Positions 8,403-17,346 of a DNA stretch of 64,000 nt are shown piece after piece (the stretch's first letter is position 1; the number at the start of each line of letters is the position of its first letter). The DNA lies in contig CAWBVU010000006.1 in the NCBI GenBank assembly GCA_963792405.1, positions 806,001-870,000 on the forward strand. The letters run 5' to 3'. Below the pieces are notes generated by a model, which saw only the letters and a list, made by a program, of their open reading frames with translations, was not told where the DNA came from and searched no databases. The stretch is from SZUA-442 sp963792405 (lineage in GTDB: Bacteria > Actinomycetota > Acidimicrobiia > Spongiisociales > UBA5794). Made by a program: the position numbers and the translations under genes.

Positions 8403-8458
8403 CGGAACGGGTCCTGCGACCGCACCGATCCAGGCGGAGGGGAGGTCTCCCGGTCCGA

Positions 8459-8487
8459 TTCGACAGCTCGGCGCGCCCACGTAGGCT
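8459..8487 (+). promoter_or_regulatory. Promoter of the OpuC-type operon (TTCGAC-17-TAGGCT)
   Basis: A -35-like TTCGAC (8459-8464) is spaced 17 bases from TAGGCT (8482-8487), which ends six bases before the ATG. This is one of the few starts in the window with a recognisable -35. Confidence 0.5.
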
Positions 8488-8493
8488 GTGGTG

Positions 8494-9600
8494 ATGCCCG
8501 ACAGACCCATGATCGAGCTGTCGCACGTCACCAAGGTCTATCCGGGGTCGTCCACCCCCGCCGTCACCGACCTCTCCCTCTCGGTCTCCGAAGGCGAGAT
8601 CGCCGTCCTCGTGGGTCCTTCGGGCTGTGGCAAGACCACGACGCTGAAGATGATCAACCGCCTCATCGAGCCTTCGGCGGGCTCGATCATGGTGGCAGGC
8701 TCGGACATCATGGATGTCAGGGCGCCGGACCTGCGGCGCCACATCGGCTACGTGATCCAGCAGGTCGGCCTGCTCCCCCACCGGACGATCGCACAGAACA
8801 TCGCCACGGTCCCGCGATTGTTGGGGTGGGACGCGTCCCGCATCGCTGCGCGCGTCGACGAGCTCATCGAGCTGGTCGACCTCGAGCCGGGCATGCGGGA
8901 CCGCTACCCGGACGAGTTGTCCGGAGGCCAGCGCCAGCGGGTCGGCGTGGCTCGGGCACTCGCCGCTGATCCCCCGGTCATGCTGATGGACGAGCCATTC
9001 GGAGCGGTCGATCCCATCGTGCGTGCGAGGCTCCAGGACCAGTTCCTCGAGCTGCAACGAACCCTCCACACGACCATCGTGATGGTCACCCACGACATCG
9101 ACGAGGCCATCAAGCTCGGCGACAAGATCGCGATCCTCAACGTCGGTGGCAGGCTCGAGCAGTTCGCGGCGCCGATGGACATCCTCCGGGACCCCGCCTC
9201 GGAGTTCGTCATGGACTTCCTCGGCAGCGATCGGGGCCTCAAACGACTCTCGCTCATCCCCATCTCGTCCGCACGGCTGGATGAGGGACCGGTCCTCCCC
9301 CGATCGGCGACCGTGTCGGAGGCGCGACGGGTGATGGGCGACTACGGCATCGATTGGATCGGCGTCGGCTCCCCCGGACACCTCGACGGGTGGATCCCCG
9401 GCGATGAGCTGGATGGGCACTCCGACCTCGAGGGGATCGAGCTCCGCCCCTTCCGCGCTCGACTGGAACTCTCGGCCACGCTCCTCGATGCGCTCGACGT
9501 CGTGGTGAGTTCCCGGACGAGTGTGGCTGCCGTGTTCGACGGTGGGCGGTACCTCGGCATGCTCACGGCCGACACGATCGGCAGGGAGATCGTGACATGA
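8494..9600 (+). CDS. opuCA: Osmoprotectant ABC transporter, ATP-binding subunit
   Basis: The 368-residue protein is an ABC ATPase with Walker A GPSGCGKTT (about residue 42), signature LSGGQRQRV and Walker B VMLMDEPFG. The region after residue 250 resembles the regulatory tail of OpuCA/ProV proteins, with a CBS-like segment. Together with the next three genes it forms a quaternary-amine (glycine betaine, choline or carnitine) importer. The true start is probably the ATG six bases after TAGGCT; two GTG codons lie between them. The stop overlaps the next start (ATGA). Confidence 0.9.
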   Translation: MPDRPMIELSHVTKVYPGSSTPAVTDLSLSVSEGEIAVLVGPSGCGKTTTLKMINRLIEPSAGSIMVAGSDIMDVRAPDLRRHIGYVIQQVGLLPHRTIAQNIATVPRLLGWDASRIAARVDELIELVDLEPGMRDRYPDELSGGQRQRVGVARALAADPPVMLMDEPFGAVDPIVRARLQDQFLELQRTLHTTIVMVTHDIDEAIKLGDKIAILNVGGRLEQFAAPMDILRDPASEFVMDFLGSDRGLKRLSLIPISSARLDEGPVLPRSATVSEARRVMGDYGIDWIGVGSPGHLDGWIPGDELDGHSDLEGIELRPFRARLELSATLLDALDVVVSSRTSVAAVFDGGRYLGMLTADTIGREIVT

Positions 9601-10268
9601 CGGTGGCCCAGGCCTCGGAGCCCATCATCGATTGGGCCTGGATCGCCGATCACGTCGACGACATGTGGCAGGCGACCGTGGAACACGCGACCCTGACGGC
9701 GATCGCGGTCGGGCTCGGCATCGTCCTCTCATCCGGCCTCGCGCTCATCGCGTTGCGGTGGAGGCGCTCGTACGCCCCGATCACCTGGGTCACGGGCATC
9801 CTCTATACGATCCCCTCTCTCGCGCTGTTCACGTTCCTGGTCCCGGTGTTCGGGCTGAGCCTGGTCACCGCGGAGATCGCGCTGGTGTCGTACACGCTCC
9901 TGATCCTGGTGAGGAACTTCGTCGCAGGCATCGACAACGTCCCCGACTCGGTGACGGAGGCGTCGAGGGGTATGGGGATGACCGACCGTCAGACGCTCCT
10001 GGGTGTCCAGCTCCCCTTGGCGATACCGACGATCATCGCAGGGGTCCGCATCGCGGCCGTCACCACGATCGGACTCGTGACCGTGACGGTCCTGATCGGA
10101 CAGGGCGGCTACGGGGTCTTCATCCTGCGTGGCATACGACGCCAGTTCCTGACGGAGGCGCTCGTCGGGACGTTGTTGTCGGTCGCGATGGCGGTGGCCG
10201 TCGACGCGGCGCTCGTGGCGCTCGAGCGATGGGCCACGCCCTGGAGCAGGAGGAGGGTCCCGTCGTGA
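9597..10268 (+). CDS. opuCB: Osmoprotectant ABC transporter permease 1
   Basis: The 223-residue inner-membrane permease has about five or six spans and the binding-protein-dependent transport loop EASRGMGMTDRQTLLGVQLP (about residue 120), which docks onto the ATPase. It has the size and sequence of OpuCB/YehW-type permeases. The start overlaps the stop of the ATPase gene, and its own stop overlaps the next permease (GTGA). It would pair with the second permease to form the channel. Confidence 0.9.
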   Translation: MTVAQASEPIIDWAWIADHVDDMWQATVEHATLTAIAVGLGIVLSSGLALIALRWRRSYAPITWVTGILYTIPSLALFTFLVPVFGLSLVTAEIALVSYTLLILVRNFVAGIDNVPDSVTEASRGMGMTDRQTLLGVQLPLAIPTIIAGVRIAAVTTIGLVTVTVLIGQGGYGVFILRGIRRQFLTEALVGTLLSVAMAVAVDAALVALERWATPWSRRRVPS

Positions 10269-11005
10269 TCGACTTCCTCGGGGACGTGATCACCTACCTC
10301 GTCGACCCTGCCAACTGGTCCGGCCCACGGGGGCTCGGCACCCGAGTGTGGCAGCACGTCGCGATCTCGGTCGCGAGCCTCGGATTCGCAGGCGTCCTCG
10401 CCTTGCCCCCTGCCGTGCTGCTCGGCCATGCGCGGCGAGGAGGCTTCTTCGCCGTGTCGGCGGTGAACCTCGGACGGGCCATCCCTTCGTTCGGGATCGT
10501 GGGTGTGATGTTCCCGATCACGTTGTCGATCGCCGTCCTCGCATCCCCAATCGGGTACTGGGCGACGTTCATCGCCCTCGTCCTCCTTGCGATGCCTCCG
10601 ATGTTCGTCAACACGTACACGGGGGTGAGCGGGATCGACGACGACCTCCTCGAGGCGGCGAGGGGCATGGGCATGACCGAACGCGACGTGCTCCTGCGCA
10701 TCGAGATACCCCTCAGCATGCCTCTCACGATGGCCGGCATCCGCACGGCCGCCGTCGCGGTCATCGCGACGGCGACCCTCGGCGCAGTGGTGGGCTTCGG
10801 AGGGCTCGGCCGTCCCATCATCGACGGTTTCGCCCAGGGCAACGACGTCCTCGTGTTCGTCGGTGGGCTCCTCGTCGCCATCCTCGCGATCCTCGCCGAG
10901 CTCGGCTTGGGTTGGGTGGAGCGTCGCACCGACCCCTCCCGACGGGGCAGCAGGCGCGACGTCGGAGTCCTCGCGCCCATCGAGGTCGCCGACCCCTCGT
11001 TCTGA
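10265..11005 (+). CDS. opuCD: Osmoprotectant ABC transporter permease 2
   Basis: The 246-residue permease has five to six spans and the loop EAARGMGMTERDVLLRIEIP, parallel to that of permease 1. GTG 10265 overlaps the previous TGA, and GGAGGAGGG in the end of the previous gene stands seven bases upstream, so translation is strongly coupled. A frame extending to 9632 is an overlap artefact. The binding-protein gene follows after 108 bases. Confidence 0.9.
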   Translation: MIDFLGDVITYLVDPANWSGPRGLGTRVWQHVAISVASLGFAGVLALPPAVLLGHARRGGFFAVSAVNLGRAIPSFGIVGVMFPITLSIAVLASPIGYWATFIALVLLAMPPMFVNTYTGVSGIDDDLLEAARGMGMTERDVLLRIEIPLSMPLTMAGIRTAAVAVIATATLGAVVGFGGLGRPIIDGFAQGNDVLVFVGGLLVAILAILAELGLGWVERRTDPSRRGSRRDVGVLAPIEVADPSF

Positions 11006-11024
11006 GCGGCGAGCTGCAGGCGTC

Positions 11025-11051
11025 GGGAACACTTCCCGGGAGGGGTATGTT
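11025..11051 (+). promoter_or_regulatory. Candidate promoter and operator before the binding-protein gene
   Basis: A -10-like TATGTT (11046-11051) lies about 62 bases before the ATG. Just upstream is the inverted repeat GGGAA-CAC-TTCCC (11025-11037), which could be an operator at the -35 position. The binding-protein gene may thus have its own promoter besides read-through from the permease genes. Confidence 0.35.
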
Positions 11052-11113
11052 CACGTCCTGGTGGCCGCGCGGGAGCGCGTGGTTGCGTTCGACGACACGG
11101 AAGGAGTCGACCC

Positions 11114-12031
11114 ATGCGGATACACCGCAGAGGCGCCATCGGGGCGGTCCTGCTCACGCTCGCCATCGTGGCAGCGGCGTGCGGATCGGGTGATGACGCA
11201 GATGCCGGAGACGGCCCCGCCGTCGTGATCGGTGCACAGGACTTCGGTGAGAGCGCGATCCTCGGAGAGATCTACAAGGGCGCCCTGGAATCGAACGGAT
11301 TCACGGCGAGCGTGCAGGCCGTCGGAGGATTCAGGGATCTCGAGCTCGGCGCCTTCTCGGCAGGCGACATCAACCTCGCGCCCGAGTACGCGGCGTCCAT
11401 GCTGGAATTCCTCAATGGCTTCGCCGGTGAGGCGACCGGAGATGCAGAGGAGACGACGGACCTGCTCAATGCCGAGCTGGCCGCCATCGACCTCGTCGCC
11501 CTCGATCCGTCCGACGCCGTCGACACGAACGCCTTCGTCATGACGAGCGCTCGATCCGCCGAGCTCGGGATCACCACGCTGAGCGACCTCGCGTCCAAGG
11601 GCGCCGATCTGGTCCTCGGTGGCCCACCTGACTGTGAGACGAATGCCTTCTGCATCCCGGGCCTCATCGACGCCTACGGCGTCGACCTGGCACCGAACTT
11701 CCAGCCCCTCGATGCTGGCCAGATCACGGTGCAGGCGCTCGAGGCGGGACAGATCGACGTCGCGCTGTTGTTCTCGACGAGCGGGATCATTGCGGACAGG
11801 GGATATGTGCTGCTCGAGGACGACAGGAGCATGCTGGCCGCCGACAACGTCGTGCCCGTGCTGACGAGGGAGCTCCTCGATGCCTACGGGGACACGATCG
11901 CCGACGTGCTCAACGAGGTGAGCGCCGCCCTGACGACGGCGGACCTCACGGCGATGAACAAGCGCTTCGACATCGACAACGAGGACGCCGACGCCATCGC
12001 GTCGGACTGGCTCTCCGAGAACGGCTTCTGA
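11114..12031 (+). CDS. opuCC: Osmoprotectant-binding lipoprotein (OpuAC domain)
   Basis: The 305-residue protein begins with a lipoprotein signal ending in IVAAACGSG (Cys about residue 23), followed by a QBP/OpuAC-type binding domain. The start VVIGAQDFGESAILGEIY corresponds to the conserved first strand of OpuC/ProX binding proteins. It would be anchored outside the membrane and deliver betaine-like ligands to the two permeases. A ribosome-binding site, GGAAGGAG, stands seven bases before the ATG. Two hairpins follow the gene. Confidence 0.88.
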   Translation: MRIHRRGAIGAVLLTLAIVAAACGSGDDADAGDGPAVVIGAQDFGESAILGEIYKGALESNGFTASVQAVGGFRDLELGAFSAGDINLAPEYAASMLEFLNGFAGEATGDAEETTDLLNAELAAIDLVALDPSDAVDTNAFVMTSARSAELGITTLSDLASKGADLVLGGPPDCETNAFCIPGLIDAYGVDLAPNFQPLDAGQITVQALEAGQIDVALLFSTSGIIADRGYVLLEDDRSMLAADNVVPVLTRELLDAYGDTIADVLNEVSAALTTADLTAMNKRFDIDNEDADAIASDWLSENGF

Positions 12032-12035
12032 GGAG

Positions 12036-12092
12036 CGACCGAGGAGTCGGTCGAAGCATCGAGTGAGGGGTCGGGTCACCGGCCCCTCACTC
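12036..12092 (+). terminator. Double hairpin terminator between opuCC and tyrS
   Basis: GACCGA-ggag-TCGGTC is followed by a perfect 10-base-pair stem, GAGTGAGGGG (12061-12070) with CCCCTCACTC (12083-12092). The second hairpin is symmetric and can serve both converging genes. There is no T-run, as is common in high-GC genomes. Confidence 0.7.
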
Positions 12093-12115
12093 GCGTGGTC
12101 GGCCCTACCGACCGA

Positions 12116-13309
12116 TCACACGAACCGCACGAACCGACGCTTCCCCACCTGTACGACGTGCCCCGCGAGCGCGGCGCGTGGCACGTCCTCGGTGTCGAGC
12201 GGGGCGCCGTCGACCCTCACGGCGCCCTGTGCGATGAGGCGACGGCCCTCGGCGTTGGACGCCACGAGCCCCGCAGACGCGAGGAGCCCCGGAACCCAGA
12301 CCTCGACGTCGTTGCCGAGCGGATGCTCCGGGACGTCGGTGGGAGCCTCCTTGTCCCTGAAGAGCCGGTCGAACGACGCCTCGGCGTCTACCCCTGCCCC
12401 TGAGCCCCAGTAGCGGTCCACGATCCTGCGTGCGAGCTCGCGCTTGGTGTCGCCGGGGTGGAGGCTTCCCTTCGCGAGTCCGGCGTCGATCGAGGCCACC
12501 TCGTCGGGTGGGGCCCCCGCAGCGAGCCGATACCACTGGGGTATCAGGGCGTCGGGGATCGACATCGTCTTCCCGAACATCTCATCTGCGGGGTCACGGA
12601 TCGAGATGTAGTTGCCGAGCGACTGGGACATCTTGGCGGTTCCGTCCGTGCCGACGAGCAGCGGGACGGTGGCGACGGACTGCGGGGCCTGACCGGCCCG
12701 CACCTGGAGGTCCCTGCCCATGAGCAGGTTGAGGAGCTGGTCGTTGCCGCCGATCTCGACGTCGGCCCGCACGGCGACCGAATCGGTGCCCTGGAGGAGC
12801 GGGTACATGAACTCGATCATCGAGATCGGCTGGTTCTCACGCCAGCGGGTGGCGAAGTCGTCCCGATCCATGAGCCGTGAGACCGTCACCTGGGCCGTCA
12901 TCTCGAGCACATCCGCCATGTCCATGGCACCGAGCCATTCGGAGTTCCGGCGGATCTCCAGGCGTTCGTCGAGCAGCATCGAGGTGATCATCGGCAGGCA
13001 CGAGTCGACGTAGGCGTTGACCTCGTCGTCGCTGAGGCGCTTGCGGGTTGCGTCCTTGCCCGAGGGATCCCCGACCTGGGCGGTGAAGTCGCCGAGGATG
13101 AGCACGGCCGTGTGGCCCTCCTCCTGGAAGCGGCGCAGCAGATCGAACACGACGGCCCACCCGAGCGTCACGTCGGGGGCGGTGGGGTCGACGCCGAGCT
13201 TGACACGCAGGGAACGCCCTTCCGAGAGCTGACGCAGCAGGTCCCCTTCGGGCAGGAGCACGTCGACGGTGGACGTGATGTATGCGAGCTGTGCCTCGGG
13301 ATCCCTCAT
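12116..13309 (-). CDS. tyrS: Tyrosyl-tRNA synthetase with degenerate HIGH motif
   Basis: The 397-residue class I synthetase charges tRNA-Tyr. It has the VKLGVDPTAPDV strand, the GDFTAQVGDPSG segment, the ENQPISMIEFMYPL and GGNDQ tyrosine-binding region, KMSQS (residues 226-230) and a C-terminal S4 RNA-binding domain (about 330-397). Where relatives carry an HxGH signature this protein has TLGW (residues 48-51), so both signature histidines are absent. The start follows TAGCCT by nine bases. Gene identity is secure, but its catalytic chemistry is worth a check. Confidence 0.9.
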   Translation of the reverse strand: MRDPEAQLAYITSTVDVLLPEGDLLRQLSEGRSLRVKLGVDPTAPDVTLGWAVVFDLLRRFQEEGHTAVLILGDFTAQVGDPSGKDATRKRLSDDEVNAYVDSCLPMITSMLLDERLEIRRNSEWLGAMDMADVLEMTAQVTVSRLMDRDDFATRWRENQPISMIEFMYPLLQGTDSVAVRADVEIGGNDQLLNLLMGRDLQVRAGQAPQSVATVPLLVGTDGTAKMSQSLGNYISIRDPADEMFGKTMSIPDALIPQWYRLAAGAPPDEVASIDAGLAKGSLHPGDTKRELARRIVDRYWGSGAGVDAEASFDRLFRDKEAPTDVPEHPLGNDVEVWVPGLLASAGLVASNAEGRRLIAQGAVRVDGAPLDTEDVPRAALAGHVVQVGKRRFVRFV

Positions 13310-13318
13310 CGCCGCGGC

Positions 13319-13324
13319 AGGCTA
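13319..13324 (-). promoter_or_regulatory. -10 element TAGCCT for tyrS
   Basis: TAGCCT ends nine bases before the tyrS ATG and no ribosome-binding site is visible, predicting a leader of only a few bases. Confidence 0.45.
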
Positions 13325-13376
13325 GCCGGGTACGGTCGTCCATCGGGTTCCGCCCCGTGGCGAGGGCCGACCGTGC

Positions 13377-13928
13377 TCACGCACCACGCGCGATGACGAA
13401 CCGCCATGGGCGTTCGGCGGCGCGGGAGATGCCGACCCGCGGCGTCGCGAGCCACGCCTCGGGGGGCTCGCCCGGGGCGAGGTCGACGACTCCCGCTCCG
13501 AGGGCGAGCCCGTCGTGTTCCCTGGTGAGTCCGAGCGCCTGGGCGAGCTTCCCTGGCCCATCGGTGAGATGGTCGGTCCGTCCTCGGCGACGCACCATCA
13601 CGTCGATGCCCTCGATCGGATCGCCACCACGCAGGAGGACCGCACCGGGGTCCCCCTCTCCCCCGGTGACGATGTTCACCGCGTGGTGCATCCCGTAGAT
13701 GAAGTAGACGTAGATGACGCCGCCCGCCGAGAACATCGGGGCGTTGCGCGTCGTCCGTCCCCGGAAGGCATGGGAGGCGGGGTCGTCCCTTCCCATGTAG
13801 GCCTCCACTTCCGTGAGGCGCACCGCCGTTCGCTCACCACCGATGTTCGTCGCGAACGTCCATCCGAGCAGCGAGGGAGCGACGTCGACGGCGCTCTGGC
13901 CAAGGAGGTCATACAGGGCCGGGTCCAT
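13377..13928 (-). CDS. mpg: 3-methyladenine DNA glycosylase (AAG/MPG family)
   Basis: The 183-residue protein matches the alkyladenine DNA glycosylase family: TEVEAYMGRDDPASHAFRG holds the catalytic Glu and the conserved His, and YVYFIYGMHHAVNIV and GPGKLAQALG follow. The enzyme flips out and excises alkylated purines in base-excision repair. The size fits the bacterial family. ATG 13928 lies six bases after CATCCT, a weak -10 candidate. The divergent hydrolase gene begins 81 bases away, so the gap holds two promoters. tyrS lies downstream but has its own promoter. Confidence 0.88.
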   Translation of the reverse strand: MDPALYDLLGQSAVDVAPSLLGWTFATNIGGERTAVRLTEVEAYMGRDDPASHAFRGRTTRNAPMFSAGGVIYVYFIYGMHHAVNIVTGGEGDPGAVLLRGGDPIEGIDVMVRRRGRTDHLTDGPGKLAQALGLTREHDGLALGAGVVDLAPGEPPEAWLATPRVGISRAAERPWRFVIARGA

Positions 13929-13996
13929 GCGAGCAGGATGCCACCGAACGATGAGGGGTGCACGTGTGATGGCACGGTCGTGGACTGCCCCCGAGA

Positions 13997-14002
13997 TAGA
14001 GT
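13997..14002 (+). promoter_or_regulatory. -10 element TAGAGT for the alpha/beta hydrolase gene
   Basis: TAGAGT ends seven bases before ATG 14010 and no ribosome-binding site precedes the start, so a leaderless transcript is predicted. Confidence 0.5.
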
Positions 14003-14009
14003 CCCTCGC

Positions 14010-14714
14010 ATGGACATCGTGCTCGTCGCCGGTCTGTGGTTGCCCGTCTCGATCTGGGACGATGTGGGTCGCCACCTCGAGGGCCTCGGGCACCGGCCGC
14101 TTCCCGTGGCGCTCCCGGGTGTGGACGATGGATCGGCCTCCGCGACGCTGTCCGATCAGCTGGACGCCGTACTCGAGGTCGTCGATTCGGCGGAACGTCC
14201 TCTGGTCGTCGGCCACTCGGCGGCGTGCACGCTCGTGTGGATGGTCGCCGACCGGCGCCCCGATCGGGTGGACCGGGTCGTGCTCGTCGGCGGCTTCCCA
14301 TCGGCCGACGGCACCATGTACGCAGACTTCTTCCCTGTGGTCGACGGCGTCATGCCCTTCCCGGGGTGGGAGCCGTTCGAAGGCGCGGACGCCGCGGACC
14401 TCGATGCGGCCGCACGCCGACGGATCGCGTCTGAAGCGATCGCCGTCCCCGGCGGCGTCGCCCATGGCGCCGTGGTTCTGCGTGATGAGCGGCGGTTCGA
14501 CGTCCCCGTGCTCCTGGTGTGCCCCGAGTACAGCCCTGACGAGGCGAGGGCATGGATCGACGGCGGCGATGTGCCCGAGCTCAGCGCAGCGAGCGACGTC
14601 GCCTACGTCGACCTCGATTCGGGGCATTGGCCGATGGTGACCCGGTCCGCAGAGCTGGCTGGCATCCTGGACGAGGCGGGACGAGGGATCGCCATGACGG
14701 CGGGCGAGCCGTGA
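14010..14714 (+). CDS. Alpha/beta hydrolase
   Basis: The 234-residue protein has the compact alpha/beta-hydrolase fold: VLVAGLWLP as the first strand and oxyanion loop, the nucleophile elbow VVGHSAA (about residue 70), a central RVVLVGGFP strand and a C-terminal DSGHWPM with the catalytic His. There is no signal peptide, so it acts in the cytoplasm on an unknown small ester or amide. Its stop overlaps the GTG of the next small gene (GTGA). Confidence 0.8.
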   Translation: MDIVLVAGLWLPVSIWDDVGRHLEGLGHRPLPVALPGVDDGSASATLSDQLDAVLEVVDSAERPLVVGHSAACTLVWMVADRRPDRVDRVVLVGGFPSADGTMYADFFPVVDGVMPFPGWEPFEGADAADLDAAARRRIASEAIAVPGGVAHGAVVLRDERRFDVPVLLVCPEYSPDEARAWIDGGDVPELSAASDVAYVDLDSGHWPMVTRSAELAGILDEAGRGIAMTAGEP

Positions 14715-14950
14715 ACCTCTGGACCGAGCTTCGCACACGCAGGGAGTGGCCCGGCAGGCTCATGGCGACCGGCAGCGCATTCGTCATCGTGGGATTCGGG
14801 TTCCTCGCGTGGGGCCTGGTGATGTCCGACGGCGACCCATGGCCGGGATTGTCCGTGTCCTTCATCGTCGTCGGCGCCATCGTCGCTCTCGTGGGATATG
14901 CGATGGCACGATGGGGCGGGTCGTCACGCCGGGACTCCTCGAGCGCCTAG
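14711..14950 (+). CDS. Small two-span membrane protein
   Basis: The 79-residue protein has two hydrophobic helices (about residues 19-38 and 47-66) and a basic, Ser-rich tail. It begins at a GTG overlapping the TGA of the hydrolase gene, so it is co-translated with it. The stop TAG shares a CTAG with the stop of pheT on the other strand, so the two genes overlap at their 3' ends. I do not recognise a family. Confidence 0.6.
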   Translation: MNLWTELRTRREWPGRLMATGSAFVIVGFGFLAWGLVMSDGDPWPGLSVSFIVVGAIVALVGYAMARWGGSSRRDSSSA

Positions 14951-17346
14951 AGCATCCCCCTGAGGGTCGCTCCGGTCCGCTCGGTGACCGCTGCGGCGAT
15001 CGCCCGTCTGATCGGTGCGGCGTCCTCGTCCGTGAGGGTCCGGTCGGGGGCGCGGAGGCGGAACGCCAGGGCGATCGAGGTCATGCCCTCCCCGACCGAG
15101 GGGCCCCTGAAGACGTCGAACACACGCACCTCTTCGAGCAGGTCGCCCGCCGCCCGCGTCGCCGCGTCGATGACCTCGGAAGCGCTGACGGCGTCGTCCA
15201 CCGCGAAGGCGAGGTCGAACACGACCGGTGGGTACGGACTCGGAGGGTGGTACGTCCAGTGGCCCCTGTCGACGAGGAGCTCGGCGAGGTCGATCTCGGC
15301 GCCGACGACGCGGCCGGTCAGCCCGAACGCCGAGGCGACATTCGGATGGATCTCCCCCACCGCCCCGATCACGACGTCACCGACGGCGATCTCGGCGCAG
15401 CGGCCCGGATGGAAGGATGGCAGCGAGGCCGGGCGCACCGTGGCGTGGGGGATCCGGAGCTGGTCGGCCAGGAGGCTCCACACCCCCGTGCCGTCGAAGA
15501 CGTCGGGCTCCCCTCCGGGGGTGTCCCATGTGGCCTCGGACGTCCCCGCGATCACGAACGCGAGGCGGTCGGGCTGCTCGGGGAGCTTCCCTCCCCCCGT
15601 GAGGAACGCCTTCCCGACCTCGAAGAGGCGAACGGCGGGCACCCGCCTGGCGAGGTTCGTCGAAGCCGCCTTGAGGACGCCGGGGAGCAGGGTCGTCCGC
15701 ATCACACCCTCGCCGTCGTTGAGGGGATTGACCACACGGATCCCGGCTCGGATGGCATGGCCCTCCGGATAGCCGAGTTGATCGAGGTCCGTGATGCCGA
15801 TGAACGAGAAGGTCATGGTCTCGTAGAAGCCGGCCCCCGCCATCAGTTGCCTGATCTGGCGGAGCCTGCGCTCGCGGAACGGGAGGCCACCGCCGGGACC
15901 CTGCGGCACCGAGTCGGGGATGCCGTCGAACCCGTGGAGGCGTGCGATCTCCTCGACGAGGTCGGCCTTCCTGCGGACGTCGGGGCGCCTGGTGGGCACG
16001 GTCACGAGGAGCGGATCGTTCCCCTCGACCGAGAAGGTGAGCCGCTCGAGGAGGTCGGAGGTCTCCGTCCCCGACAGGGAGATGCCGAGGACGCGCTCGG
16101 TCTCCGACAGCGGGTACGCGATCACCCACGGCTCGATCACCATCGGATGCTCGTCGACGGGATGCGGCGCGGGGCTGCCGCCTGCGATGTGCTGGAGCAA
16201 CTGCGCCACGCGGTCGGCTCCGTCAGGGCAGAACGACGGATCGGTCCCTCGTTCGAAGCGGGCGGACGCCTCCGACCTGAGGCCGAGGCGCTTGGACGTC
16301 ATCAACACGCTGGCGGGATCCCAGTACGCGGCCTCGATGAACACGTCGGTGGTCGAGCCGTCCACCTCGGTGGAGGCTCCGCCCATCACGCCGCCGATGG
16401 CGACGGCACCGGTGCCGTCGGTCACCACGATGTCGGAAGGGTCGAGGTGTCGCTCCTGGTCGTCGAGCGTGACGATGGTCTCTCCCTCTCGGGCCATCCG
16501 GGTCACGATGCGTGAACCGAGTTTGGCGATGTCGAAGGCATGCGTCGGGTACCCGAACTCGATCATGGCGTAGTTCGAGGCGTCGACCACATTCGAGATG
16601 GGGCGGACACCTGCGAGCTCGAGCCTCCGCCTCAGCCAGTGCGGCGAGGGCCCCACGGCGATCCCTCGGACCTCCCTGCCGGAGAAGCGCGGGTTCATCT
16701 CGGGGACGTCGATCTCGACGCGCATCTCGGACGGTGGGCCGGATTCCGCGACGACGATGCCCGGATCCGCGAGCGGAAGGTCGAAGAAACCTGCGAGATC
16801 CCTCGCGATCCCGTACACCGAGAGGCAGTCGGGTCGGTTCGGCGTGACGCCGAGATCGAACCAGACATCGGGGAGGCCGATGACGCCGGCGAACGGCGCC
16901 CCGATCGAACCCGCGGCGGACGGGTAGTCGTCGTCGAGCACCATGATGCCCGAGGACTCGTCACCGAGGCCGAGCTCGGTCTCCGAGCAGATCATGCCGT
17001 TGGAGGTCACCCCGCGGATCTCCCTGCGTTCGATCGTGAAGTCGCCACCGAGGACGGCACCCGGGATCGCCACGGGCACGACGGCGCCCGCATCGAAGTT
17101 CCAGGCGCCGCAAATGATCTCGAGGATGTGGTCACCCACGTCGACCTTGGTCAGCCTGACCTTGTCGGCGTTGGGATGGGGCCCCACCTCGAGCACCCTG
17201 CCGACGACCACATCGGTGAAGGATGCGTCGAGGACGTGCCAGTCCTCGACCTCGTGGCCGAGGCTCTCGAACACCTCGACGAGGGCATCGGGTGGGAGGT
17301 CGGGGACGTCGACGAACTCACGCAACCAGGAGAGGGTGACCTTCAT
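14947..17346 (-). CDS. pheT: Phenylalanyl-tRNA synthetase, beta chain
   Basis: The 799-residue protein has the full beta-subunit layout: an N-terminal strand (MKVTLSWLREFVDVP), an EMAP-like tRNA-binding OB domain (about residues 40-150), B3/4 editing domain, B5 domain, catalytic-like core and a C-terminal ferredoxin-fold anticodon-binding domain (about 705-799). It pairs with PheS as an alpha2beta2 enzyme that charges and proofreads tRNA-Phe. ATG 17346 overlaps the pheS stop (ATGA). A frame running further upstream is an overlap artefact. Confidence 0.95.
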   Translation of the reverse strand: MKVTLSWLREFVDVPDLPPDALVEVFESLGHEVEDWHVLDASFTDVVVGRVLEVGPHPNADKVRLTKVDVGDHILEIICGAWNFDAGAVVPVAIPGAVLGGDFTIERREIRGVTSNGMICSETELGLGDESSGIMVLDDDYPSAAGSIGAPFAGVIGLPDVWFDLGVTPNRPDCLSVYGIARDLAGFFDLPLADPGIVVAESGPPSEMRVEIDVPEMNPRFSGREVRGIAVGPSPHWLRRRLELAGVRPISNVVDASNYAMIEFGYPTHAFDIAKLGSRIVTRMAREGETIVTLDDQERHLDPSDIVVTDGTGAVAIGGVMGGASTEVDGSTTDVFIEAAYWDPASVLMTSKRLGLRSEASARFERGTDPSFCPDGADRVAQLLQHIAGGSPAPHPVDEHPMVIEPWVIAYPLSETERVLGISLSGTETSDLLERLTFSVEGNDPLLVTVPTRRPDVRRKADLVEEIARLHGFDGIPDSVPQGPGGGLPFRERRLRQIRQLMAGAGFYETMTFSFIGITDLDQLGYPEGHAIRAGIRVVNPLNDGEGVMRTTLLPGVLKAASTNLARRVPAVRLFEVGKAFLTGGGKLPEQPDRLAFVIAGTSEATWDTPGGEPDVFDGTGVWSLLADQLRIPHATVRPASLPSFHPGRCAEIAVGDVVIGAVGEIHPNVASAFGLTGRVVGAEIDLAELLVDRGHWTYHPPSPYPPVVFDLAFAVDDAVSASEVIDAATRAAGDLLEEVRVFDVFRGPSVGEGMTSIALAFRLRAPDRTLTDEDAAPIRRAIAAAVTERTGATLRGML

